A stretch of 9,882 nucleotides of DNA from Devosia sp. GTDB taxonomy: Bacteria; Pseudomonadota; Alphaproteobacteria; Rhizobiales; Devosiaceae. The stretch's first letter is position 1, and the number at the start of each line of letters is the position of its first letter. The stretch lies in the NCBI GenBank assembly GCA_028290225.1, contig JAQGKH010000368.1, positions 1 through 9,882 on the forward strand, read 5' to 3'. Shown piece by piece: positions 1 to 5,941 of this stretch. The position numbers and the translations under genes were made by a program. The notes beneath the pieces were generated by a model, which was not told where the DNA came from, made no database searches, and saw nothing but the letters and a program-made list of their open reading frames with translations.

Positions 1-21
1 ATCGGATTGGGCCATGGTCAT
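1..21 (-). CDS. Start of the next gene of the transporter operon (partial, runs off the left edge)
   Basis: On the minus strand an ATG at 21-19 follows a GAGG ribosome binding site six bases upstream and opens a frame of seven codons (MTMAQSD) to the window edge. A second in-frame ATG lies at 15-13, so the exact start is uncertain. The gene lies 68 bp downstream of the sugar-binding protein gene on the same strand. In CUT1-type sugar ABC operons the first permease gene normally occupies this place. The product itself cannot be identified from seven residues, so a permease is an inference from context only. Confidence 0.45.
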
Positions 22-50
22 GGTTGTCCTCGCCAGGAAAGCCGCAGTAC

Positions 51-77
51 CGAGGCGCAGCAACTGGCTGCGCCTCG
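51..77 (-). other. Intercistronic hairpin after the binding-protein gene
   Basis: A perfect 11-bp inverted repeat (51-61 paired with 67-77) encloses a 5-nt loop, 13 bp beyond the stop codon of the sugar-binding protein and upstream of the next gene's ribosome binding site. No run of T follows on the minus strand, so it does not look like a full intrinsic terminator. In ABC transporter operons hairpins in this place commonly protect the upstream mRNA from 3' decay or cause partial termination, so that binding protein exceeds permease. That role is inferred here. Confidence 0.6.
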
Positions 78-89
78 CCCCTTGCGAGG

Positions 90-1355
90 TTACATCTGTG
101 CTTCAACCGCATCGGCCATGACATTGGCCGCATCTTCAGCGCCCATGTCCGGGGTGTTCACGAACTCGGTGACCGTATCCATGATCGCACCGCGGAATTT
201 TTGGGCGATGGTCATGTTGTGCGCCATGGAACGCACCAGCGTGCCGGCATCGATCGAGGCCTGCAGGTCAGCTTGCGAAGTTTGCTGGCAGGCATTGAAG
301 CCTTGGCTCAGATCCACATCGAGGCGCGCCGGGATAGACCCCTTGGCCTGGTTGAACACGGTCTGGAACTCGGGCGACAGGATAGTGGTCGCCAGCAGCT
401 TTTGACCTTCCTGGTAGTCCGGATCGTTCTGCTGGAAGAACACCACCGAATCGGCGTTGAGGATAAAGCCGGGCTGCGCCCAATCGGTCGGCGCCTGGGC
501 GCAGACATAATCGGTGCCCTGCTCAAAGCCGGCGGCCGTGAGCAGTCCGATGGTCCAGTCGCCCATGATGTGGAAGGCGGCTTCCCCATTGCCCACCAGC
601 GACGACATGGTGTCCCAATCGCGGCCCACAATGCCCGGATCCATATATTTGGAGGTCATGGTGCGAAGCTGCTCGAGCGCCTTGACCATCCCTTCGCTGC
701 GCAACGCCTCCGGATCGCCTTCCACAAAGGCTTGCCGGTAGAGATCGATATCCATGCCATAGACAACGACCTCGAAAATGGTCGAGTCGGTCCAGTCGGC
801 GGTGGAATGGGCAATGCAGATCTTGCCGGTGGCGACGACCTTGTCGCAAGCGGCGTTGAAATCGGCCCAGGTCTTGGGGATTTCAGCAACGCCTGCCTCT
901 TCCATCACCTTGGGCGAGGCCCACATCCAGTTGATGCGGTGGATGTTCATCGGCACCGCGACCCAGTGGCCGGCGGGCTTCATCACCGGCAGCAGTTCTG
1001 GCGCAACCACCGCTTCCCAGCCTTCTGAAGCCGCCAGCTCGTCGAGATTGGCGGTCATGCCGGTCTCGTTCCACTCGGCGATTTCAGGGCCCTTGAGCTG
1101 CACGGCCGCGGGAGCATTGCCGGCAACCACATCGGCGCGAAGCTTGGCCAGGGTGTTTGCGGTGTGACCGGCAATGGCAGTCTGCTGCCACTCGCCGCCT
1201 GCGGCAGTGTACATTTCGCCTAGCTTGGCGATTGCCGCAGCGTCCGAGCCGGTCGCCCATTGGTGCAGGATCAGGGTCTTGGGCGCAGCGAGCGCGGTGC
1301 CCGTCAACAAGGCAAGCGTCATCAGGCCGAGACCGGCCGTCCTCACAAGATTCAT
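90..1355 (-). CDS. Sugar ABC transporter substrate-binding protein, GtsA-like (glucose/mannose type)
   Basis: This is a periplasmic solute-binding protein (family 1, CUT1 type) of 421 residues that would deliver a monosaccharide to a membrane permease/ATPase. I chose the ATG at 1355 because GGGAGAG lies just upstream and the protein then begins with a classical Sec signal peptide (MNLVRTAGLGLMTL, cleavage after TALA). The longer open frame to 1436 adds 27 residues with no signal-like character. The mature part opens with a strand of the type LILHQWATGSDAAA. It shares the block order of Pseudomonas GtsA and the Thermus glucose/mannose-binding protein: AGNAPAAVQLKGPEIAEW, VAVPMNIHRINWMW, GRDWDTM, FHIMGDW, FNQAKGSIPARLD and SMAHNM. 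Three cysteines occur in the mature chain. The gene is divergent from a ROK repressor that probably controls it. Glucose or mannose is the likeliest ligand by family resemblance, but other sugars or polyols are possible. Confidence 0.9.
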   Translation of the reverse strand: MNLVRTAGLGLMTLALLTGTALAAPKTLILHQWATGSDAAAIAKLGEMYTAAGGEWQQTAIAGHTANTLAKLRADVVAGNAPAAVQLKGPEIAEWNETGMTANLDELAASEGWEAVVAPELLPVMKPAGHWVAVPMNIHRINWMWASPKVMEEAGVAEIPKTWADFNAACDKVVATGKICIAHSTADWTDSTIFEVVVYGMDIDLYRQAFVEGDPEALRSEGMVKALEQLRTMTSKYMDPGIVGRDWDTMSSLVGNGEAAFHIMGDWTIGLLTAAGFEQGTDYVCAQAPTDWAQPGFILNADSVVFFQQNDPDYQEGQKLLATTILSPEFQTVFNQAKGSIPARLDVDLSQGFNACQQTSQADLQASIDAGTLVRSMAHNMTIAQKFRGAIMDTVTEFVNTPDMGAEDAANVMADAVEAQM

Positions 1356-1442
1356 TAGCTCTCTCCCTTGTGCGCTGACTGACCGGTTTCCGGTTCTGCA
1401 GCCACGTGTTAGGCCCCGCGTCTTCTCCTCGAACACTTGGCC

Positions 1443-1468
1443 TAATTTGTTCTAGGATGAACTTATTA
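1443..1468. promoter_or_regulatory. Candidate ROK repressor operator
   Basis: This is an imperfect palindrome: TAATTTGTTC (1443-1452), a 6-bp centre TAGGAT, and GAACTTATTA (1459-1468). Eight of ten positions are symmetric. It is AT-rich compared with its surroundings, lies in the divergent gap between the binding-protein and ROK genes, and overlaps the spacer and -10 of the transporter promoter. A second inverted repeat, TTAGGCC (1409-1415) with GGCCTAA (1439-1445), shares its left edge. ROK repressors bind such long AT-rich dyads, but assigning this site to the adjacent regulator is inference. Confidence 0.5.
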
Positions 1469-1478
1469 CCACTGTCAA
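1449..1478 (-). promoter_or_regulatory. Candidate promoter of the sugar transporter operon
   Basis: On the minus strand a perfect TTGACA (-35) lies at 1478-1473. With an 18-bp spacer it is followed by TAGAAC at 1454-1449, a moderate -10 match. Transcription would start near 1442, giving a leader of roughly 85 nt. That leader contains a small inverted repeat (ACCGG-TTT-CCGGT, 1382-1394). The spacer and -10 lie inside the palindrome described separately, which fits a repressed promoter. The -35 is convincing and the -10 is not strong. Confidence 0.45.
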
Positions 1479-1493
1479 CGCAAGGGCTGTTCC

Positions 1494-2693
1494 ATGACGC
1501 CATCCTCGCAGCTCCAGGTCATGTTGGCCGAGGAAAACGGTGCAACGCCTTCGGTGCGCGTCGTTCAGGCCCTCAGCGAACATGGTGCCCTCAGTGCCAC
1601 GCAGCTTGCGCGCATAACCGGGCTGGCCAAATCGACCATATCCACTGCACTCACCAGCCTGCGTGCCTCAGCAATGGTGATTGAAAGCTCTGCTGCTGAA
1701 AAGGACAGGGGGGCTGGGCGCCCCGCCACCACCATCACGCTCAACCCGGCAGCGGGAACCTGCGTGGGGGTACTACTAGGAGGCGAGCATATCCAGGTCA
1801 TTGTCGCCGACGTGACCCACGCCGTGATCTCGGACGTCGCGCTGCCCATGAAGACCGACTATTCTCCACAGGAAGCGGTGACCGCGACCTCCCGATTGAT
1901 CGGAGAAGCTTACCGCGAGCACCGGCTGTCGCTCCAAACCATGCTGGGCGTGGGGATTGCGGTAGCCGGGCCGATCAACCCGCGCGACGGCCGGGTGCTG
2001 CGCGCCAGCGGCGTGCCGACCTGGTCGGGGGTCAACATCAAGCATGAGTTCCAGCGGGTCCTCAAGTGCCCGGTCATTGCCGAAAACGAGAGCAACTGCT
2101 CGGCAATCGCCGAACTCATGTGGGGGGCTGCGGTCGGTCGCCAGGACTTCATCTTCCTGACCATGGACTTGGCCATCGGCGGCGCCGTGGTCGCCAACGG
2201 CCAGCTCGTTTCGGGCAATGCGGGCGCTGCGGGCGAATTCGGGCATATCTGCATCAACCCCGATGGCCCTCTATGCCGTTGCGGCAACCACGGCTGCCTG
2301 GAACTTTATGCCGGCCTCAAGGAGCCACTGGGTGAGTTTTCGCGCCAGTTCGGGCAGGAAGTGACGATAGACGAGGTGATTTCGCTGGCCCGCGGGGGAA
2401 ACCTGGCTGCTCAGACCATGATCGAGCAGGTGGCTCACGTTGCCGGCCAAGGCCTGGGGATCATCGCCTCGGTAGTCAACCCCGGTCTTGTTGTCGTGGG
2501 CGGGCGGCTGGCACTGGCCCGGGAGTTGCTGCTCGCTCCCCTGGAGGCAAGCTTCAACCGCCATTCGCTCGTGAAGCGGAGTGAACTTGATGCGGACGCG
2601 CGTACCCAGGTCCTCAGCAGCGCGTTCAGTGGTCGCGGCGCCTGCCTGGGCGCCGTGGGCCTGGTGCTGAGGGCTGGCGGTCGAACTGGCTGA
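1494..2693 (+). CDS. ROK-family transcriptional repressor (NagC/Mlc/XylR type)
   Basis: A 399-residue sugar-responsive regulator. The N-terminal winged helix-turn-helix spans about residues 20-65, with the recognition helix around LAKSTISTALTSL. The ROK sugar-binding domain follows from about residue 90. It has the ROK zinc site: H251 in GEFGH and the cysteines 261, 263 and 268 of CRCGNHGCLE. The kinase features are degenerate. The phosphate-binding DxGGT is replaced by GVLLGG near residue 92, and the catalytic Asp of the END motif is replaced by Glu (ENES, 197-200). It should therefore bind sugar without phosphorylating it. AAGGG lies nine bases before the ATG. The gene is divergent from the sugar-binding protein across a 138-bp gap holding a palindromic operator candidate, so it most likely represses that operon, and perhaps itself, until sugar binds. 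No clear terminator was seen after the stop codon. Confidence 0.9.
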   Translation: MTPSSQLQVMLAEENGATPSVRVVQALSEHGALSATQLARITGLAKSTISTALTSLRASAMVIESSAAEKDRGAGRPATTITLNPAAGTCVGVLLGGEHIQVIVADVTHAVISDVALPMKTDYSPQEAVTATSRLIGEAYREHRLSLQTMLGVGIAVAGPINPRDGRVLRASGVPTWSGVNIKHEFQRVLKCPVIAENESNCSAIAELMWGAAVGRQDFIFLTMDLAIGGAVVANGQLVSGNAGAAGEFGHICINPDGPLCRCGNHGCLELYAGLKEPLGEFSRQFGQEVTIDEVISLARGGNLAAQTMIEQVAHVAGQGLGIIASVVNPGLVVVGGRLALARELLLAPLEASFNRHSLVKRSELDADARTQVLSSAFSGRGACLGAVGLVLRAGGRTG

Positions 2694-2832
2694 GGCGGGC
2701 AGGCAGGCCTTTCCGCCGGCTCCATCAATAATGCCCCACTCTGCTGTCCCTGGCCAAAGTCAAACTCGCCCCCAACTGCAACGGGCCGCGCGGTGAACCC
2801 GAACAACCCTCACCTTGACTGTCGGCGCCTGT

Positions 2833-2857
2833 GGAACCAACCCCGGCAGGGCTGGTT
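2833..2857 (+). promoter_or_regulatory. Candidate EcfG/RpoE2-type general stress promoter of sodC
   Basis: GGAAC (2833-2837) is followed by 16 bases and GGTT (2854-2857). This matches the alphaproteobacterial general stress response consensus, GGAAC with 16-17 bases and then CGTT, except for the first base of the -10. The predicted start of transcription is about 20-25 bp before the sodC ATG and leaves room for its AGGAGGG ribosome binding site. The same bases also form a near-perfect inverted repeat (2834-2843 with 2849-2858, one mismatch), so a hairpin or protein-binding dyad is an alternative reading. Confidence 0.5.
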
Positions 2858-2886
2858 CTTCACTCGTCACTTAAGAGGAGGGCGAC

Positions 2887-3522
2887 ATGTCAAGAATTGC
2901 AGCTTTAACGTCGGCGAGTTTGTTGTGTCTGATGTCTACTCTGCCGCTGGCAGCACAAGAAGCGACAACGCCGGCGGCGAACGCCGATAACCCACAAACC
3001 GCAGTTCCCGACCAGGTCATCGAACGCCCGATCGGCGCCGCCAGCCTGGTGGACGCGTCCGGCAAGGTTCTGGGATCAGCGCATCTCCGCGACACCCTGC
3101 ACGGCGTGGTCATACGGTTGACGCTGGAAGGACTGCCCCCCGGCGAGCACGCCGTGCACATCCACGAGAACGGCGACTGCGATCCCGCGACCGGATTCGA
3201 ATCCGCTGGTGGCCACTTCAACCCCGATGGGGCGCAGCATGGTTTCCTGAATGCCGAGGGCCCGCATCCCGGCGATCTTCCCAACCAGTGGGTCACCGAG
3301 GATGGTAACCTGGAGGCAACCGTGCTGGCGCCACTGCTCACCATGGTGAATGGGGAACAGTCAGAATCGGAAGATCCGCGCTACGTCATCGCCAGCAGCA
3401 CGGTCCAGACCGCAATCATCGTTCACGAGCATGCCGATGATTATGTCACTGATCCGGTCGGGGAGGCCGGCGGACGGCTGGCCTGTGGAGTGGTCGAATT
3501 GGCGCCACCCTTCGCCGGCTGA
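2887..3522 (+). CDS. sodC: Exported Cu,Zn superoxide dismutase
   Basis: This enzyme dismutates superoxide to hydrogen peroxide and oxygen in the periplasm. The 211-residue protein starts after a strong AGGAGGG site and has a Sec signal peptide (about residues 1-23, cleavage near PLAA/QE). A low-complexity Ala/Thr/Pro linker joins it to the SOD domain (about 45-205). All metal ligands are visible: copper H91, H93, H110 and H180; zinc H110 (bridging), H118, H127 and D130. The motifs read VHIHENGDC, AGGHFNP, GPHPGDLPN and IVHEHADDY. Disulfide cysteines C98 and C200 and the electrostatic-guidance Arg R197 (GGRLACGV) are also present, so the enzyme should be active. The upstream GGAAC element suggests general stress control. 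The gene is monocistronic and converges on a small gene of unknown function. Confidence 0.95.
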   Translation: MSRIAALTSASLLCLMSTLPLAAQEATTPAANADNPQTAVPDQVIERPIGAASLVDASGKVLGSAHLRDTLHGVVIRLTLEGLPPGEHAVHIHENGDCDPATGFESAGGHFNPDGAQHGFLNAEGPHPGDLPNQWVTEDGNLEATVLAPLLTMVNGEQSESEDPRYVIASSTVQTAIIVHEHADDYVTDPVGEAGGRLACGVVELAPPFAG

Positions 3523-3551
3523 TCATCGTCAGGGCTGTGAATGGAGCAGGG

Positions 3552-3577
3552 GAGGGCGTCGCTATTGGGGCGCCCTC
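3552..3577. terminator. Possible bidirectional terminator between convergent genes
   Basis: The inverted repeat GAGGGCG (3552-3558) and CGCCCTC (3571-3577) with a 12-nt loop lies in the 62-bp gap between sodC and the convergent small gene. No T tract follows on either strand, so the support is its position and GC-rich stem only. Confidence 0.4.
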
Positions 3578-3584
3578 ACAATGC

Positions 3585-3809
3585 TCAGCGGGGCGCGACG
3601 GACATTTTCTTGCCCCTGTCCCAGGTGCGAACCAGATTGGCCGCCGCATCGCAGATATAGATGAGGTCGGCCTCGTTGCATTGATTGTCGATGCCGAAGC
3701 GCGCCCACTGGCGCATCACCTTTTCCGCTTCCTCGATGGTGGGGAATGTGCGTTTGGCCACCACTCCGTCCAGAATAGGCTTGCGGGATGCTGCAACAAG
3801 CGTGAACAC
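3585..3809 (-). CDS. Small uncharacterised protein (74 aa)
   Basis: I do not recognise the family. The start is a GTG at 3809-3807, chosen because a near-ideal ribosome binding site (AAAGGAGG, 3824-3817) sits seven bases upstream. The product is soluble, with no signal peptide or membrane segment, and is mixed alpha/beta in appearance. It has an N-terminal strand (MFTLVAAS), a likely helix around TIEEAEKVMRQWARFG, and a second core segment around EADLIYICDAAANLVRTW, ending in a basic tail. Two cysteines occur (NQC and YIC). It is divergent from the cytochrome c gene and convergent with sodC, and nothing in the context fixes a function. The strong initiation signal and protein-like composition argue that it is real. 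Confidence 0.7.
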   Translation of the reverse strand: MFTLVAASRKPILDGVVAKRTFPTIEEAEKVMRQWARFGIDNQCNEADLIYICDAAANLVRTWDRGKKMSVAPR

Positions 3810-3950
3810 TCGTTTTCCTCCTTTGATCCGAAGCGAAGGTTAGCAGCCCGGTCACAAGCCGTCGAGGTGGATTGACAATCGCCGTCAGTAGACTTCGTAG
3901 GCCAGCCTGGCTTAATGTCCGCGCCAACTATGTGGAGGAGCAAGTCTGAA

Positions 3951-5288
3951 ATGCGAATTATCTTGGCCGGCCTGGCGCTGCTGGTTGTTATTGGGGGCGC
4001 AGCCCTGGCCTGGGCCACGCGTCACCCCGAAATTGCTGCCTTGCAGGCCCCCCCTGCTGCTGCTTCCGCGGAACTCATAGAAACCGGGGAAGTGCTGGCT
4101 GCGGTGGGTGACTGCGCCGTGTGCCACACCGCACCTGGCGGGCAGCCCTATGCGGGTGGGCTGGCAGTTGAAACGCCGTTCGGTACCATCCACTCCACCA
4201 ACATCACCCCCGATCCGGCGACGGGCATCGGCGCCTGGTCCTTGGATGCATTCCGGCGGGCCCTGCATCAAGGCGTCAGCCGCAACGGGCAGTATCTGTA
4301 TCCAGCCTTTCCCTATGACCACTACACCAAGGTCAGCGACGCTGATGTGGAAGCCCTTTACGCTTTCCTGACCAGTCTGGATCCGGTCGAAAGCGCGCCC
4401 AAGCCCAACGAATTGCGATTTCCGTTCAATCAGCGTGTCCTGATGGCGGGCTGGAATCTCCTGTTCTTCAAGGAAGGACGCTACCAGCCGGACCCGTCCC
4501 GCTCCGAAGAATGGAACCGGGGTGCCTATCTGGCCGAAGGGCTCGGCCATTGCGGCGCCTGCCACACCCCCCGCAATGCTCTGGGTGCCCTGGAGGGCGA
4601 CCGCCATTACGACGGCGCCACCGTTGAGGGTTGGCACGCCCCGGCTTTGAACGAACAATCGCCCTCACAGGTGCCCTGGACGGCTGATTCGCTGGTCAAC
4701 TACTTCCTCGATGGCTGGGACCAGGACCATGGCATTGCTGCAGGTCCCATGACGCCGGTGGTCAATGAAATGGCGCTGCTCAGCGAAGAAGATGCCTATG
4801 CGGTTGCCGAATATGTCCTCTCGCTGCAGAACCAGGAGGACATCGAAGGGCGCACGACTGCGGCCCAGACCTTCGCCGAGGCGCGCCAGTTCGGCAGCCC
4901 GGAAACCCCCGCGACCGGTCCGGCCCCAACCGGGGACCCGGCCTACGATGCCGGCTTGGCCATATTCTCGCGTGTTTGCGCCAACTGTCATCGTGCGGGC
5001 ACCGAAACGGCTCCGCTCGGGGCGCTCGCCTCGATCAATGGGCCAGATCCAAGCAATCTGCTCCATGTTGTGGTGGACGGGATCGTCCCGCCGGCCAATT
5101 CTCCCACCCGCACCATGCCCGCCTTTGGCGGGGCGCTCAGCGAAGCGGAGCTCGTCAACCTTGCGACCTTCATGCGCACTCACTTCAGCCAGCAACCGGC
5201 CTGGACCAATATTGCCGAACGGGCACGCGAGATCCAGAACCGGCGAGACCCGGTGGCCGGCACTGAAGCCACCGGAGAGGCCAATTGA
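3951..5288 (+). CDS. Membrane-anchored trihaem cytochrome c (dehydrogenase electron-acceptor subunit)
   Basis: This protein carries electrons from a periplasmic dehydrogenase to the respiratory chain. The 445-residue form starts at ATG 3951, after GGAGG at 3934-3938, and begins with one hydrophobic segment (residues 2-21) that acts as a signal anchor. An in-frame ATG at 3915 would add 12 residues and lacks a good ribosome binding site. Three c-type haem motifs are present: CAVCH (55-59), CGACH (201-205) and CANCH (343-347), one per cytochrome domain. This is the layout of alcohol/gluconate dehydrogenase cytochrome subunits and of the cytochromes paired with isoquinoline oxidoreductase-type aldehyde dehydrogenases. 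Candidate axial methionines are M267 (GPMTPVV) and M389 (TRTMPAF). The corresponding place in domain 1 reads YPAFPY and has no Met. A TTGACA lies at 3872-3877, but no good -10 follows it. The gene converges on the Mo-enzyme gene, its likely partner. Confidence 0.9.
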   Translation: MRIILAGLALLVVIGGAALAWATRHPEIAALQAPPAAASAELIETGEVLAAVGDCAVCHTAPGGQPYAGGLAVETPFGTIHSTNITPDPATGIGAWSLDAFRRALHQGVSRNGQYLYPAFPYDHYTKVSDADVEALYAFLTSLDPVESAPKPNELRFPFNQRVLMAGWNLLFFKEGRYQPDPSRSEEWNRGAYLAEGLGHCGACHTPRNALGALEGDRHYDGATVEGWHAPALNEQSPSQVPWTADSLVNYFLDGWDQDHGIAAGPMTPVVNEMALLSEEDAYAVAEYVLSLQNQEDIEGRTTAAQTFAEARQFGSPETPATGPAPTGDPAYDAGLAIFSRVCANCHRAGTETAPLGALASINGPDPSNLLHVVVDGIVPPANSPTRTMPAFGGALSEAELVNLATFMRTHFSQQPAWTNIAERAREIQNRRDPVAGTEATGEAN

Positions 5289-5307
5289 TCCAGCTCTAGG
5301 GTCTTGA

Positions 5308-5347
5308 TCGACACGCCCCCTCGGCCCTTGCCGAGGGGGCGTGTCGA
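5308..5347. terminator. Strong hairpin, probable terminator of the cytochrome gene
   Basis: A perfect 18-bp stem (5308-5325 with 5330-5347) with a CCTT loop begins about 20 bp after the cytochrome stop codon. It is GC-rich and very stable, but it has no T tract on either side. It may end transcription in both directions, or protect the mRNA 3' end. Confidence 0.7.
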
Positions 5348-5893
5348 CGCACTCGCTGCTAAAGGGACATCCGCCGGGCGCGACACTGGGCAAGAACAGG
5401 GTGTGGGGACATGACGCCGGCTTTAAGGCGAGTTGCCAGGCTCGCGTCAGCCCTGATTGCTGGAGGGCCTGGATTATTTCAGGTCCGGCGCAAGCATACC
5501 GCGCGTTTGCGAGATCATTGCTGCATTCTGCGACCCCTTCTCGCCGCGTCCGGGCCGGTTCCGGGTCCAGTTCGTGCAATTGCAACGGCGTGATATAATT
5601 GATGCGCTGGGGGCGACCAATGCCCGCCGCCAATCGGGAATGCGCTCGCAAGGTCCATCCGTCTCGGTACCGCCGAACCGCTGTAGGGCCATGCCATTGC
5701 AGCGCACAGCAAACCGCAGTGCCGAGCCGACCCGTAACGGGCGGCGTTTTCCCTTGGGATCACCAACCACGCTTCCAGGAGCATTGGATAAAGCAGCTGT
5801 CAGGGGACGCTGGCTCCAGCCACATCTTGAAGCACAAGGCTGCAACACCGGAATCCCCGACGAGCAGGCAGCAACTGAGCTGGTCTAAAAGCA
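5348..5893. other. Gene-free stretch between two hairpins
   Basis: No convincing gene was found in about 550 bp. Several open frames cross it on both strands, but none has a good ribosome binding site, a recognisable domain or protein-like composition, and they contradict each other, as expected by chance in GC-rich DNA. One feature stands out: TGATATAAT at 5591-5599 on the plus strand is a perfect extended -10 box, though the -35 region is poor (TTCGTG). A transcript from there would run about 315 nt to the hairpin at 5894-5920. The stretch could be a decayed gene, a small RNA locus or simple spacer. Confidence 0.4.
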
Positions 5894-5920
5894 AACGGCG
5901 CGGGACAAGCCCGCGCCGTT
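5894..5920 (-). terminator. Intrinsic terminator of the molybdenum hydroxylase operon
   Basis: An 11-bp perfect stem (5894-5904 with 5910-5920) and 5-nt loop lies just past the stop codon of the large-subunit gene. On the minus strand it is followed by TTTGCTTTTAG, a fair T-rich tail, so it fits a rho-independent terminator for the leftward operon. On the plus strand there is no T tract. Confidence 0.8.
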
Positions 5921-5941
5921 GAACTCGCTCGTTGAATGCGG

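Noticed and set aside
24..1028. Long plus-strand open frame opposite the sugar-binding protein gene
   Set aside because: It is antisense to a clear family member with signal peptide and ribosome binding site, and its translation has no recognisable domain.
2887..2960. Lipoprotein signal in the superoxide dismutase (C14 in SLLC)
   Set aside because: The residue before the cysteine is Leu, which does not fit a lipobox, and a better Sec cleavage site follows at PLAA.
3870..3900. Promoter of the cytochrome gene from TTGACA at 3872-3877
   Set aside because: The -35 is perfect, but the -10 at proper spacing (TCGTAG) is poor, so it is mentioned only in the gene entry.
4665..5651. 328-codon minus-strand open frame crossing the cytochrome gene and the gene-free interval
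   Set aside because: It overlaps the antisense of three haem motifs, crosses the terminator hairpin, and has no recognisable domain or start signal.
5457..5888. Plus-strand open frame of 143 codons in the gene-free interval
   Set aside because: There is no ribosome binding site, the composition is low in hydrophobic core residues, and other frames across the same bases are equally open. A decayed gene cannot be excluded.
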